DNA of 64,000 bases from Oceanirhabdus sp942490885 (GCA_942490885.1 CALNYT010000002.1:4278001-4342000); one strand, 5' to 3'. Positions 1 to 9,896 are shown, counted from the first letter of the stretch. The notes: generated by a model from the sequence alone, not told the origin. Translations and numbers: made by a program.

Positions 1-833
1 GAATATTCACCACTTACATTATACGCAGCTATAGGAACATTGAAATTATCCTTAACTCTTCTAATTATATCAAGATAGGATAGTGCAGGCTTAACCATTA
101 CAATATCAGCCCCCTCTTCAATATCAATCTCCACTTCTCTAATACCCTCGTCACTATTTGCAGGGTCCATCTGATAAGCTCTTCTATCTCCAAATGCAGG
201 TGTAGAATCTGCAGCATCTCTAAATGGTCCATAGAATGAAGAAGCATATTTAGCACTATAGGCCATAATAGGAATGTTTTTATATCCCCATTCATCAAGT
301 GCTTCTCTAATACCTTTAACTCTACCATCCATCATATCCGAAGGGGCAATCATATCTGCACCAGCTTTAGCATGACTAATTGCTATTCTCTTAAGATACT
401 CAACAGTTGTATCATTCTCAACATCTCCACTTGAAGTTAATATTCCACAATGTCCGTGTGATGTATACTCGCACATACACACATCTGTTATAACATACAT
501 ATCAGGGCTAATCTCTTTTATTTTTCTAACAGCTTTCTGTACAATTCCATTCACATCATACGCATCACTGCCCACTTCGTCCTTGTCACCAGGAATACCA
601 AATAAAATAACACACTTAATTCCTATTGTTACAAGTTCATTTATCTCTTCTTCTAACTTATCCACTGAGAAATGATAATTCCCCGGCATTGACTTTATCT
701 CATTTTTAATCCCTTTCCCTTCTATTATGAAAAGAGGGTAAACTAGATCATCTAAAGTTAATTTTGTCTCTCTAACCATGCTTCTTATTGTTTCATTTCT
801 TCTTAATCTTCTTGTCCTTCTTATAGTTCCCAA
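1..833 (-). CDS. hemB: delta-aminolevulinic acid dehydratase (porphobilinogen synthase), 3' end cut by window edge
   Basis: Condenses two 5-aminolevulinates to porphobilinogen in the cytoplasm, the second step of tetrapyrrole synthesis. About 277 codons are present of the roughly 320 usual for the family; the C-terminus lies beyond the left edge. Translation gives the metal-site motif DVCMCEYTSHGHCG with its three cysteines, and MVKPALSY, which carries the Schiff-base lysine. The start is probably TTG at 833, because AGGAGG sits 9 nt upstream and the protein then opens with the usual arginine-rich LGTIRRTRRLRRNE. It follows cobA/hemD after 4 bp, so it is the downstream gene of the hem operon. 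Confidence 0.95.
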   Translation of the reverse strand, partial: MGTIRRTRRLRRNETIRSMVRETKLTLDDLVYPLFIIEGKGIKNEIKSMPGNYHFSVDKLEEEINELVTIGIKCVILFGIPGDKDEVGSDAYDVNGIVQKAVRKIKEISPDMYVITDVCMCEYTSHGHCGILTSSGDVENDTTVEYLKRIAISHAKAGADMIAPSDMMDGRVKGIREALDEWGYKNIPIMAYSAKYASSFYGPFRDAADSTPAFGDRRAYQMDPANSDEGIREVEIDIEEGADIVMVKPALSYLDIIRRVKDNFNVPIAAYNVSGEY

Positions 834-837
834 AATT

Positions 838-2340
838 CTATTCCTCCTCCTTGATGATTGCTTCCAATACGCCTTTAATAGAATATTCCTCTGCTTCTCT
901 GTATATATTCACTCCCAATTCCTTTGCTGTATTTGAAGTTATAGGTCCTATAGATATACATTTAGCCTTATCTAATAATCCAGTATTTTCAGTTCCTATA
1001 CTTTCAATGAAGTTCTTTACAGTGGATGAACTTGTGAATGTAATATAATCAACCTTATTCTCTTTCAACTTACCCAACAATTCATCTTTATTAGGAGAAT
1101 CTTTTACGGTTGTATATGTAATTACTTCTTCGACATCACATACTTTTGAAAGTTCTTCAACAAGTAACCTTCTAGCCCCTTCTGCTCTTGGTATGAGTAC
1201 TTTATTGTTACTATCAACCACCTTTGATAATTCCTCTAATAACGCTTCACCAATTGCTCTCTCTGGAACTATATCTGCTCTCAATCCAAATACGGATAAT
1301 CTCTCCTCTGTACCTTTTCCAATTACAGCTATCTTACAGTTTCCTAAAGCTCTGCTATCGAATCCTTTTTGGAATAATTCCTCAAAGAATATATCAATTC
1401 CATTTATACTTGTAAATACTATATAATCATAGTTCTTTAAGTTTTCTATGCTTTTTTCAAGTTTTTTATTGTTCTCTATCTTCTTAATCTTTATTGCAGG
1501 CATCTCTATAGCTCTGCCACCAAGTTCTTCAATACTCTTTACAAGTGAACTACTCTGTGCTCTACTTCTTGTAATGACAACATTCTTTCCAAAAAGAGGC
1601 TTCTCCTCAAAGAAGTTTAATTTATTTCTAAGTGTTGCAACATTGCCTACAACTATTACACTAGGTGAACCAATACCGTCTTTTTCAACAATCTCAACTA
1701 TATTATGAAGTTCCCCTTGAACTACTCTCTGTTCAGGTCTTGTAGCCCAGTTTACTATTGCAACCGCTGTATTTTTATCCTTCCCATTTTCAATAAGACT
1801 CTCAGTAATCTTCTTTAAATTTGACATTCCCATTAAAAATACAAGAGTTCCATTAACCTCACTCAGTGCTTTCCAATTTAACTCTTCATTATCATCCTTT
1901 AAATGCCCAGTGATTACATGAAAAGATGAAGCAAAATTTCTATGTGTTATAGAAATTCCTGCATACGCAAGCCCTCCTATAGAAGAACTTATACCTGGAA
2001 TGACCTCAAATTTTATATCTCTATCGTAAAGGTATTCTCCTTCCTCACCGCCTCTTCCGAATACATAGGGATCACCACCTTTAAGTCTTGTTACAATCTT
2101 ACCTTCCTGAGCTTTTCTACAGATAATTTCATTTATCTCATCCTGAGTTTTTGTATGATCACTAGACTTCTTTCCAACATAAATATATTCACAGCCTTCT
2201 TTTGTTTCCTTCAAGAACTCTTCATTAGCCAGTCTATCATAAACAAGCACGTCAGCTTTTCTTAGACATTGCAATCCTTTTAATGTTATTAATCCGAAAT
2301 CTCCTGGTCCTGCTCCAACAAGAAAAACCTTACCCTTCAT
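838..2340 (-). CDS. cobA/hemD: fused uroporphyrinogen-III C-methyltransferase / uroporphyrinogen-III synthase
   Basis: A bifunctional 500-residue protein. Residues 1 to about 240 are the SAM-dependent methyltransferase (SUMT), with GAGPGD near the N-terminus and GGDPYVFGRGGEE around residue 90; it makes precorrin-2. From about residue 250 the HemD domain closes hydroxymethylbilane to uroporphyrinogen III. Such CobA-HemD fusions are known in clostridia. The first 11 bp overlap the end of hemC, so translational coupling is likely. The fusion puts the siroheme/cobalamin branch and the ring-closing step in one polypeptide. Confidence 0.93.
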   Translation of the reverse strand: MKGKVFLVGAGPGDFGLITLKGLQCLRKADVLVYDRLANEEFLKETKEGCEYIYVGKKSSDHTKTQDEINEIICRKAQEGKIVTRLKGGDPYVFGRGGEEGEYLYDRDIKFEVIPGISSSIGGLAYAGISITHRNFASSFHVITGHLKDDNEELNWKALSEVNGTLVFLMGMSNLKKITESLIENGKDKNTAVAIVNWATRPEQRVVQGELHNIVEIVEKDGIGSPSVIVVGNVATLRNKLNFFEEKPLFGKNVVITRSRAQSSSLVKSIEELGGRAIEMPAIKIKKIENNKKLEKSIENLKNYDYIVFTSINGIDIFFEELFQKGFDSRALGNCKIAVIGKGTEERLSVFGLRADIVPERAIGEALLEELSKVVDSNNKVLIPRAEGARRLLVEELSKVCDVEEVITYTTVKDSPNKDELLGKLKENKVDYITFTSSSTVKNFIESIGTENTGLLDKAKCISIGPITSNTAKELGVNIYREAEEYSIKGVLEAIIKEEE

Positions 2341-3244
2341 GCCTCTTCATCTCCTCTAAAAGTTTATCTGCTAATGCTTTTCCTACTTTTTCAGCTTCTT
2401 CTCTACTTCCTCTAACTTCTGCCTTTAAAATATTCTTCCCTTCTACATCACCATAAATTCCTGACATAACTATTTCTTCACCAAGTATACTACAATATGC
2501 TCCTATAGGAATATGACAACTTCCATTTACTCCCTTAAGGAAAGCTCTTTCTGCTTTAGCCTCTACTTCTGTTTTTTCATCTCTTATCTTTTCTATCATT
2601 CCATGAAGGTTAATATCGCCCTCTCTTATTTCAAGTGCTAATATTCCCTGTGCAGGTGCTGGTACCATTAGATTTTCTGAAAGATATTCTATCCTGTCTT
2701 CCATATTCTTATGTATCCCTAATCTCTTAATTCCCGCAGCTGCAAGTATAACTCCACTAAGATTTTCACTTTCAATCTTTGATATTCTTGTTTCAACATT
2801 TCCTCTTATGGGTACAATCTCTAAATCAGGTCGTGCCTTAAGAAGTTGATATTTTCTTCGCTTACTGCCTGTCCCAATTCTAGCGCCTTTAGGTAAATCC
2901 CCAAAAGATTTAATTCCTTCTTTTAGTACAATCACATCTCTATGATCTTCTCTCTTTGTAACATGAGAAAACATTAATCCTTCTGGTAATACAGACGGCA
3001 TATCTTTCATGCTATGAACTGCTAAATCTACATTTCCATTTAAAAGGGCATCTTCAATCTCCTTAACAAACAGTCCTTTATCTCCTATCTTATCAAGAGC
3101 TTTATCAAGAATCTTATCCCCCTTTGTCTTTATAACTTTTATCTCAAAATCAACATGTGGATTTTTCTCTTTTATCTTATTTAGTACCCATTCAGTTTGA
3201 GTTAATGCAAGCTTACTCCCTCTTGACCCAACGATAATCTTCAT
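2330..3244 (-). CDS. hemC: porphobilinogen deaminase (hydroxymethylbilane synthase)
   Basis: Polymerises four porphobilinogens to hydroxymethylbilane using a covalently bound dipyrromethane primer. At 304 residues it is normal length. The catalytic Asp is seen in HSMKDMP (about D81), and the cofactor-attaching Cys in NGSCHIPIG (about C243). The start ATG overlaps the stop of the upstream dehydrogenase gene (ATATGA), with GGAGAG upstream, and the end overlaps cobA/hemD. Confidence 0.96.
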   Translation of the reverse strand: MKIIVGSRGSKLALTQTEWVLNKIKEKNPHVDFEIKVIKTKGDKILDKALDKIGDKGLFVKEIEDALLNGNVDLAVHSMKDMPSVLPEGLMFSHVTKREDHRDVIVLKEGIKSFGDLPKGARIGTGSKRRKYQLLKARPDLEIVPIRGNVETRISKIESENLSGVILAAAGIKRLGIHKNMEDRIEYLSENLMVPAPAQGILALEIREGDINLHGMIEKIRDEKTEVEAKAERAFLKGVNGSCHIPIGAYCSILGEEIVMSGIYGDVEGKNILKAEVRGSREEAEKVGKALADKLLEEMKRHEG

Positions 3245-3852
3245 ATCTTCTCTCCTCTATAATTATTAATGAATTCTCTCAATTCATTTATACTCATATT
3301 CACAGCTTCATTCAATAATTTACTCTTAACCCTCTCACCACTCTCACATTGGAGAACTACACACCTCAACTCTCCTAACAATTGTAGAAACTCCTCATAT
3401 TCATTGTTATATATATCACTAATCTCTTTTTTTATCTTCTTACTAAGTGTTGGACTCTTTCCATTTGTTGATATTGCAATAGAAAGATCACCTCTTTTAA
3501 CCATTGCTGGTAATGAAAATGCTGACTCTTCTCCATTACTGCAGTTTGTATATAGTATTCCTCTTTCTTCACACTTATTAGAAATTTCCTCATTCAACTT
3601 AGAATTATCTGTTGAAATAATAACAATATATTTCCCATTCAGATCATTGATTTCAAACTCTCTATGAACCAATTTTACTCTTGAGTTACTATTTTCTGTG
3701 ACCTCAAATATTTCCTGGGCTATATCTTTTGCCACAACCTCTACATTACAACAATATTCAAGAAAAAAGTTCATCTTCCTCAAGGCAACTTTCCCGCCCC
3801 CTATTATGAGAACCTTCTTGTTTTCTAAGTTAATATTCAATGGTACAAACAT
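3241..3852 (-). CDS. precorrin-2 dehydrogenase / sirohydrochlorin ferrochelatase-type protein (SirC/YlnF/Met8 family)
   Basis: Likely oxidises precorrin-2 to sirohydrochlorin with NAD+ on the way to siroheme or cobalamin. The NAD-binding motif GGGKVALRK lies near residue 20 and the Met8-family segment NGKSPTLSKKIKKE follows. An upstream in-frame ATG at 3918 would run inside hemA. The ATG at 3852 (protein MFVPLNINLE, 203 aa) is preferred because AAGAGGTG precedes it and it lies just after the hemA stop. Whether it also has ferrochelatase activity cannot be read from the sequence. Confidence 0.88.
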   Translation of the reverse strand: MFVPLNINLENKKVLIIGGGKVALRKMNFFLEYCCNVEVVAKDIAQEIFEVTENSNSRVKLVHREFEINDLNGKYIVIISTDNSKLNEEISNKCEERGILYTNCSNGEESAFSLPAMVKRGDLSIAISTNGKSPTLSKKIKKEISDIYNNEYEEFLQLLGELRCVVLQCESGERVKSKLLNEAVNMSINELREFINNYRGEKI

Positions 3853-3865
3853 CACAAAACACCTC

Positions 3866-5098
3866 TTATAACTTAAATAATTCCTTAACCACTTCCATAT
3901 AATTTTCTCTTTCATCATCTTCTAATTCTTTAAGTTTTATTATTGGATCTCTAATTACTCTTTTAAGTGCTGAATTTAACATCTTTTGGACAATCTTCTG
4001 ATCACTTAGTTCTATATTGGATTTTCTAAAAATATATTCAAGGGTATCTCTCTCTATCTCTTCACACTTTTCTTTTAAATCCTTTATAACTGGATCAATC
4101 TTAGTTTTTTTCATCCATTCATGAAATTCATATATATATTCACTTATTATCTCATCAGCTTGTTCTTTCAGTCCTTCTCTCTTCTCCATGTTATTAGATG
4201 AAATTTCCTCTAAATCATCAATATCCAAAAGTTCAACAAATGAATTTTCTCCAACTTTTGGATCTATATCCCTTGGGACTGCTAAATCTAAAATGTACAA
4301 TTTTTTATTCAGCTCTGGCATCTTCTCCATACTCAATATAACATGAGGTGCTGAAGTTGCTGAAATAATAACATCCACATCCTTTAACACATTATATCTA
4401 TCTGAATAATTAACAAGTTCGATTTTTTCGCTCTCCACCGAGAGTTCTTTTAACTTTCCATGAGTTCTATTTGTTATCTTTATAGAATTCAACTCTTCCA
4501 ATAATAAATATTTAAGAGTTAACTTACTTATCTGACCTATTCCTATTATCAGTACATTCTTACCCTTCAACACTCCAATTCTATCTTTTATTAACTTAAC
4601 GCCAATATAACTAGTAGAAAGAGGAATCTCTGATATCTTAAGTTTATTCTTAATTTCTTTAGAAGCAGTTATGGCATCTCTAAATAACCTATTAAGGAGC
4701 TTTTTACTTGAGCCTAACTCCATTGACAGGGTCAATGAATCCTTAACCTGCCCAAGTATCTGATCTTCCCCAAGAACTATAGAATCCATCCCACTTGCTA
4801 CTCTAAAAATATGTTCAACTGCCTCGCTCCCCTTCTTAGTAAATAAGAAGAGGTCTAAATCAACACATTTAAACTGTTTCTTATAAATATCTTTAAGAAT
4901 ATTCTTACCGTTAATCTTTTTACTATAGGCAACATAAACTTCACTTCTATTGCAAGTTGACAGGACTATGGCCTCTTCAATACCTGAATCCATAAGCTCA
5001 TTAATCACATCAATCTTGCTAGTCTCTGTAAAAGCCGCTCTCTCACGTATATCAACAGGTGCATTATTATGATTTATTCCAACCACTGCAATTTCCAT
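3866..5098 (-). CDS. hemA: glutamyl-tRNA reductase
   Basis: First gene of the operon; it reduces glutamyl-tRNA to glutamate-1-semialdehyde, the entry point of the C5 heme pathway. The catalytic cysteine is in STCNRSEVY (about C49), followed by the SGMDSIVLGEDQILGQVK segment, an NAD(P)-binding domain with IGIGQIS near residue 190, and a helical dimerisation domain. Length is 410 aa from the ATG at 5098, which has AGAGG 8 nt upstream; a GTG three codons earlier overlaps that site. The glutamate-1-semialdehyde aminotransferase gene (hemL) is not in the window. Confidence 0.95.
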   Translation of the reverse strand: MEIAVVGINHNNAPVDIRERAAFTETSKIDVINELMDSGIEEAIVLSTCNRSEVYVAYSKKINGKNILKDIYKKQFKCVDLDLFLFTKKGSEAVEHIFRVASGMDSIVLGEDQILGQVKDSLTLSMELGSSKKLLNRLFRDAITASKEIKNKLKISEIPLSTSYIGVKLIKDRIGVLKGKNVLIIGIGQISKLTLKYLLLEELNSIKITNRTHGKLKELSVESEKIELVNYSDRYNVLKDVDVIISATSAPHVILSMEKMPELNKKLYILDLAVPRDIDPKVGENSFVELLDIDDLEEISSNNMEKREGLKEQADEIISEYIYEFHEWMKKTKIDPVIKDLKEKCEEIERDTLEYIFRKSNIELSDQKIVQKMLNSALKRVIRDPIIKLKELEDDERENYMEVVKELFKL

Positions 5099-5247
5099 TT
5101 TATTCACCTCTAAACCTTCTTTATCTTAGGTATATTCAAATCTCCGTAGCATTTTTGACTTTTTATTTATTTTCATATACCCTCTTCTAATGTACAATAA
5201 TTTCTTGCCTTCAATTTTAAGTATATTATAACATACCCTAAGAATTT

Positions 5248-5392
5248 ATGAATGGTTCTTACTAAGGTCAAAACCTATATTTTATTATTCTTCAGGACAA
5301 AAAAATATAGGTTTTCACTCACTTTCTCAAAATAAAATATTGTATTTAAAAAGTAACAATCAAAATTGATTGTTACTAAGTTTGTTCACAAA
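5248..5392. repeat. modular fold-back repeat, copy R1 (degenerate)
   Basis: A degenerate member of the dispersed repeat family best seen at 55089-55337. It has a long stem formed by AAAACCTATATTTT and its complement about 15 nt later. It then reads TTTTCACTCACTTTCTCA and ATAAAATATTGTATTT, which match the type copy almost base for base, and ends in a second hairpin (GTAACAATCA / TGATTGTTAC). It occupies the space upstream of hemA. Confidence 0.6.
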
Positions 5393-5393
5393 G

Positions 5394-5836
5394 TTATTTA
5401 AATTCTATTGTATTTCCATTCTGATTAATATTTATTTTTGTAACTCTTTCTTTACCTTTATTATTTTCATTAATAAACTCCACTTCAATATTCACTTGCT
5501 TTGAAAAGAATTTATCATAACTATAATTCCTTTACCATTTTCCTTATAGAAAGTCATATCACTTAGAAATCCTGTATTACATCCATCATGAGTAAATGTT
5601 ACATTTTCTCCCTCTCCTTCTATAAAAAATCCTAAAGCCATAGAAACATCACTCTGTGGTATTAACATCTCCTCAAAAGCTTCTTTACTCAATATTTCAC
5701 TAAATTGCCCTTTTAAAATCCCTTGCAATTTTAGTCCAAACTTTGCTAAATCTGATGGAGTTGTCCATAATCCTGCTTTAATACATATAAATTCATTATT
5801 ATTTTCCTCAGTATTAATTATAAGTTTGTATTTTTT
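5394..5836 (-). pseudogene. beta-lactamase-class-C-like serine hydrolase, C-terminal remnant
   Basis: Three in-register pieces read as the C-terminal part of a penicillin-binding-protein-like hydrolase: AGLWTTPSDLAKFGLKL, then GFFIEGEGENVTFTHDGC, then, after a stop and a frame change near 5492, NIEVEFINENNKGKERVTKI. The N-terminal catalytic half with its SxxK is absent, and a stop lies just before the first piece. Only 78 codons are continuously open. It is a decayed gene, not a small protein. Confidence 0.75.
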
Positions 5837-5888
5837 TTACTTAATAGGCATTATTTAATTATAACTAAACTATACTCATATATTTAAT

Positions 5889-5935
5889 CAAAAAAACATG
5901 AAAAGGCCTCACCCGAAGTCCTTTTCATGTTTAAA
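5889..5935. terminator. bidirectional intrinsic terminator downstream of sipL
   Basis: Perfect 13-bp stem AAACATGAAAAGG / CCTTTTCATGTTT with a 13-nt loop, flanked by A and T runs so that it can work in either direction. Confidence 0.8.
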
Positions 5936-5971
5936 TATATTTTTATCAGAAGTATCGAAGTAAAGTTTCTA

Positions 5972-7528
5972 TTAGATTACTGCTCTTCCTGGAATAATAA
6001 GCTTAGTATTTGCTTTTATATCACCCTCAGTGATATCATTAATCTTACAGATTAAATCTATAGTTGTATTGTATTTCTTAGCCACTTTCCAAAGAGTATC
6101 TTCACTCTGTACAACATATATTATAAAGCTTCCCTTTTTCTTAGGAGGTTCTCCCTCTTTTTCACATACATCCATTAAGAATTCTTTTTGTGTTTTGTAG
6201 GTAACTTTACAATTAAGGTCAATTACACCTTTAATCTTAATCTCATCATGCTCAATATCACATTCTATATGATCAAGTGATGCTTTCAGTATGCTATGCA
6301 TATGGATTTTAGCTCCATGAACCTCCATTGAATGATCAAATGGAATCTCCTCATATACTGCAAATACATATCCATGATCTTTATCATGAGCCTTATAAAG
6401 GACACTTACCTTCATTACACCCTCAACAAGTATCTTGTCCTCAACTATTCTCTTCTCAGTTATACATATATCACCTGTTGTAAATAATATCTCTTTTGGT
6501 CTTGGCATGTCGTCATCTATCTCAATTTTACCTTTTACTACCAATTCATCTTTTAAAACTTTGTGTATTACATCCATTTCAACTGATTCTTTTGCCATCT
6601 CAAGCATCATAGTTGGAGAATATGCATCTTCAATAAGATTCATAGATACTACATCCATAACTTTACAGAAAACACCTATTATCATATCAATAAATATACA
6701 CTTCATTTCTCCTTCTTCATTTGCCTTAATCATATGAGTGATATTTTTAATAGTAAATTTACCCAAATGTGCCATCATAGATGATACACCGCTAAGCTCG
6801 CATTCTTTCTCAAGATAAATATCATTCTCAATAACGCACAGTTCATGAGTATTCATAGCTCTGTACAGTACTTTTATGCAAGCTCTACAAGAAAATTTAA
6901 CCATATCATCATGCAGAACTATTTCCTTACTTTTGAATGTAACACTACAATCCATAACTTCATAGATTTCTGGCATATGAACCGGTATAAGAATTTCAGT
7001 TTCACCAGCAATATCCCCATTAACCATCCCTATCATTTTATCCATATGCATATGTTTCTCAGCGCATTGAACATCACTACCCATGTCTATTGCCTTTACT
7101 ATATCAAGATTTTTCATCTTTGATACTTCAACTTTTACATTAACAACGCCTTCTACACATACCTTTCTTGAATTTAGTATTATACATTCCATATGTTCAA
7201 TACTACATTCTGACTCACATATCATTTCACGATCAGCACCACTAATTTCGATACTACTTGTGAACGCCTTTGTATAATTCAAAGAACAAACTACTTCCTC
7301 TTCATCTTCCATTGTTGTGTAAAGAATTGTAAAATCAATTTCTCCATTAACATGAACTTTGTCTTTCATCATCTCTTTATGGATATTTTTCATCTTAGAG
7401 TTTATCATTAAAATTTCGCTTATATCTGGATGTGTGTCTGGTACAATATACTCTTCATGAATAATCGTATCATTAAAATTCTCGCCTAGTAGCTTTTCAA
7501 ATTCTATATTCTCTTTAATCAGTTCCAC
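5972..7528 (-). CDS. sipL: SipL-like spore coat assembly protein (DUF3794/SPOCS repeats plus LysM)
   Basis: 518 residues, the same size as C. difficile SipL, which binds the SpoIVA ATPase and anchors coat assembly on the forespore. Repeated DUF3794-type segments are visible (for example DTHPDISEIL near residue 35 and MPRPKEILFTTGDI near 355). A C-terminal LysM domain occupies the last 50 residues (YVVQSEDTLWKVAKKYNTT, LIIPGR). The start is GTG with GGGGG upstream. The C-terminal LysM is what distinguishes SipL from other DUF3794 proteins. Expression by a mother-cell sigma factor is expected but no promoter was assigned. Confidence 0.88.
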   Translation of the reverse strand: MELIKENIEFEKLLGENFNDTIIHEEYIVPDTHPDISEILMINSKMKNIHKEMMKDKVHVNGEIDFTILYTTMEDEEEVVCSLNYTKAFTSSIEISGADREMICESECSIEHMECIILNSRKVCVEGVVNVKVEVSKMKNLDIVKAIDMGSDVQCAEKHMHMDKMIGMVNGDIAGETEILIPVHMPEIYEVMDCSVTFKSKEIVLHDDMVKFSCRACIKVLYRAMNTHELCVIENDIYLEKECELSGVSSMMAHLGKFTIKNITHMIKANEEGEMKCIFIDMIIGVFCKVMDVVSMNLIEDAYSPTMMLEMAKESVEMDVIHKVLKDELVVKGKIEIDDDMPRPKEILFTTGDICITEKRIVEDKILVEGVMKVSVLYKAHDKDHGYVFAVYEEIPFDHSMEVHGAKIHMHSILKASLDHIECDIEHDEIKIKGVIDLNCKVTYKTQKEFLMDVCEKEGEPPKKKGSFIIYVVQSEDTLWKVAKKYNTTIDLICKINDITEGDIKANTKLIIPGRAVI

Positions 7529-7618
7529 GGACTATTCCCCCTTTTATAAATAATACCTACTAATTAATTTATATAAGGTATTATCTATAAATATGAGGAA
7601 TTTTTATTTTTTTTTTTT

Positions 7619-7858
7619 CTAGCTTGCATAAACAATTTGAACTGTTTTAGTAAGAACATCAGAATAACTATAACTAATTCTTCTATCATTACTGTCATCT
7701 AATTTTATAACAAATATACTGTTGTAGGTTTTTTCAATTACTCCATTCTTTACAAATACTTTTCTTCTCCCACCACTATCCCTTAAGACTATTTTTTCCC
7801 CTACATGATTTTCTAATTCTTCTTTAATTGAAGTTAAGGTTTTCATTTGATGTTTCAA
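7619..7858 (-). CDS. veg: Veg family protein (first of two copies)
   Basis: A 79-residue protein with the whole Veg signature: IKEELENHVGEKIVLRDSGG, RRKVFVKNGVIEKTY and RRISYSYSDVLTKTVQIVY. In Bacillus subtilis Veg is a small, abundant protein linked to biofilm matrix gene control and spore outgrowth. The start is TTG with GGAGG 7 nt upstream. A second copy of identical length lies at 13612-13851. Confidence 0.92.
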   Translation of the reverse strand: MKHQMKTLTSIKEELENHVGEKIVLRDSGGRRKVFVKNGVIEKTYNSIFVIKLDDSNDRRISYSYSDVLTKTVQIVYAS

Positions 7859-7996
7859 AATACGTCCTCCATTTCTTAATAAGATTCATTATTCTAGTTT
7901 GGCGGATATTTATGTCCATTATTCGTAGAACAAACTATAAATATTTTAAATGTTGATTTTTTATTTAAACTCTCTTATAAGATGTATCTAAAATTA

Positions 7997-8030
7997 AAAG
8001 AAGCAGGGATTTTATGTTCCTGCTTCTTTA
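7997..8030. terminator. intrinsic terminator, bidirectional
   Basis: Stem AAGAAGCAGG(GA) / (TT)CCTGCTTCTT with T runs on both strands. It lies between the veg promoter region and the nuclease-transposase remnant. Confidence 0.65.
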
Positions 8031-8065
8031 ATCTCTCTTAAAATTATCTTGTATTGTTTAGATAA

Positions 8066-8196
8066 TTACTTATTCTCGGTCCTTAGCTCCCTTACTTTAT
8101 CAATATGGAGTCCCGTTTTTTCTGCTATGGTTTCATCGTGTAAAACATCTAGTAATTTTTATGCTATATCAATTTTTTCCTTTGATAGGCAGTTGT
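8066..8196 (-). pseudogene. C-terminal remnant of a PD-(D/E)XK nuclease-family transposase (Rpn type)
   Basis: The minus strand reads SKEKIDIA, a stop, then KLLDVLHDETIAEKTGLHID and KVRELRTENK followed by a stop. This is the conserved tail of Rpn/PDDEXK_2 transposase-like proteins. The nuclease domain is missing and one stop interrupts the tail. The rest of the 7859-8283 gap shows a terminator and no other gene. Confidence 0.65.
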
Positions 8197-8283
8197 AATA
8201 GCATGTCTACCCTAAATTTACGAACAACATAATTTATTGGCTATACCTTTTTTAAAATCACAGATTCCTTCCATGATAAATTT

Positions 8284-9654
8284 TCAATTTATTAGAAGCT
8301 TGACTGTAACACATCCCCCTTCTGATGTATTCTCCAACTCAATATTTCCATGATGATCTTTGATTATTTTATCAGCAATGTACAATCCCATGCCGTGATT
8401 ACTTTTGCCGCCTCTACTTTCATCTCCCATATAAAACTTCTCTCTACCATGTATCAAATCTTTCTTAGAGAATCCCTCTCCACTATCTTGAACTTTAATA
8501 GTAAGATACTTCCCTTTCTCGCTAATCTTAATCCTCAAATATTTATCTTTCTTACCTTTCATTTTCATCCCGTGTTGAATCCCGTTTATGATTATATTAT
8601 TTAAAGCTCTCATGAGACTATCTTTATTTCCTAAAATATACTTCTCTTTGACTTCAATTTGAACAATAACATCCATCTGCTTTCCGGCCATACCTTTTGC
8701 AGCTAATTCAATCTTACTCACTAACTCTTCAATGTATATTTTTTCTTTATCCTCTTCTTTTTTTTGCTCTTCATTTGCTGTACTTACTAGAATATTTAAA
8801 TATTTTTGAAGTTCCTCTGAACTCTCTAATATGTAATTATTATATAGCTTCTGCTCATCTGTTAGGTTTGTTTCTTCAAGGAGTTCTGCGTTTCCCTTTA
8901 TTATGGTCATTGGAGTTTTAATATCATGTGTTAGTGCTGCTATCTCCTCACGCTTCTTATATTCAATGTCCCACTGTGCTTTCAAAGATTCCTTTAATCC
9001 ACTCTTCATCTTCTCCATAGAATAAATTACTTTGTTTATTTCTCTAATATTGGATCTTCTACAATCAAAATCAAGATCTCCTTTTTCAATTTTCTCAGCA
9101 GCTGATATCAATGTTTGAATTTCTCCGTCCACTTTTTTTGAAAAAATAAGTGTTATTACAATAAAACTAATAATACACTCAATTAAGTATAAAACTATTG
9201 TGACCGTGCTAGTACTTGGCAATTTAATATTCATCCATTCATTCCTATATAAGACTTTATACTGATATTTAAGTGTTATAAAACCGTCTTTACGCTGTAT
9301 ATGGAAATAAAAATCTCTGCCATCATTTTCAATCTTTCCTTTGAGACATTTTTTTGCTATTTCTATTTTATTTTCTTCCATTGAGCTCTTTATCGCATTA
9401 AACTTTTTATCAAACAATACATATTCAACATTATTAGGTATTAATTTTTCTTGTACCTTATCAGCATTTTGTAGTTCATTATATACTGACAATATCTGTT
9501 TTTCACTGTAGTTCTCTGGTCTAAGCATTCCTACATATATTAATCCAAAAGATAATAATATGTTAATTATTCCTACTAAAAGAAAAGCCCCAAGGATACT
9601 TATGAAAAATTGAAAAAAAACAGTTCGTAATGTATCTCCCCTTCTTAACTCCAT
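8284..9654 (-). CDS. sensor histidine kinase of the lantibiotic/antimicrobial-peptide type, now without an intact regulator
   Basis: About 456 residues. It has TM1 near residues 12-35, an extracytoplasmic sensor of about 110 residues, TM2 near 150-172, a HAMP-like linker, a HisKA box with the phospho-acceptor His in ALTHDIKTPMTI, and an ATPase domain with INGIQHG (N box), DSGEGF (G1) and HGMGLY (G2). The ATG at 9654 overlaps the stop of the truncated regulator by 10 bp, the usual order for a regulator-kinase pair. The kinase looks intact but its partner has lost its receiver domain, so it probably no longer signals to its own promoter. Confidence 0.88.
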   Translation of the reverse strand: MELRRGDTLRTVFFQFFISILGAFLLVGIINILLSFGLIYVGMLRPENYSEKQILSVYNELQNADKVQEKLIPNNVEYVLFDKKFNAIKSSMEENKIEIAKKCLKGKIENDGRDFYFHIQRKDGFITLKYQYKVLYRNEWMNIKLPSTSTVTIVLYLIECIISFIVITLIFSKKVDGEIQTLISAAEKIEKGDLDFDCRRSNIREINKVIYSMEKMKSGLKESLKAQWDIEYKKREEIAALTHDIKTPMTIIKGNAELLEETNLTDEQKLYNNYILESSEELQKYLNILVSTANEEQKKEEDKEKIYIEELVSKIELAAKGMAGKQMDVIVQIEVKEKYILGNKDSLMRALNNIIINGIQHGMKMKGKKDKYLRIKISEKGKYLTIKVQDSGEGFSKKDLIHGREKFYMGDESRGGKSNHGMGLYIADKIIKDHHGNIELENTSEGGCVTVKLLIN

Positions 9655-9896
9655 TTGTAACCAATCCCCCAAACAGTTTCTATAGGATTTATTTCTACCT
9701 TCTTAAGTTTTCTTCTAATATTCTTAATATGTTCAGTAATACAGACACTATCACTATTTCCGTCATAGCCAAAAACATTCTCATATATTCTATCTTTTGA
9801 AAATACTTGCCCTTTGTTTTGAGCTAAAAACTTACAAATTAAGTATTCTCCTTTTGTAAAATTAATCTTCTTTCCATTAACAGAAGCTTCATTCGT
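9645..9896 (-). pseudogene. OmpR-family response regulator, only the C-terminal DNA-binding domain left
   Basis: The frame reads NEASVNGKKINFTKGEYLIC, then KGQVFSKDRIYENVFGYDG and HIKNIRRKLKKVEINPIETV, ending WGIGYKWS and a stop. This is a winged-helix transcription domain. The receiver domain with its phospho-Asp is absent, and the frame begins exactly where the upstream permease gene stops. A deletion has joined the two genes. There is no start codon or ribosome site of its own. Confidence 0.85.

Noticed and set aside
98..328. Minus-strand open frame of 76 codons inside hemB
   Set aside because: It is an out-of-frame shadow; the true hemB frame gives MVKPALSY and the zinc-site motif across the same bases.
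5248..5392. CRISPR array, because hairpin repeats recur here and elsewhere
   Set aside because: Repeats are not direct, evenly spaced or separated by unique spacers of constant size; no cas genes are present.
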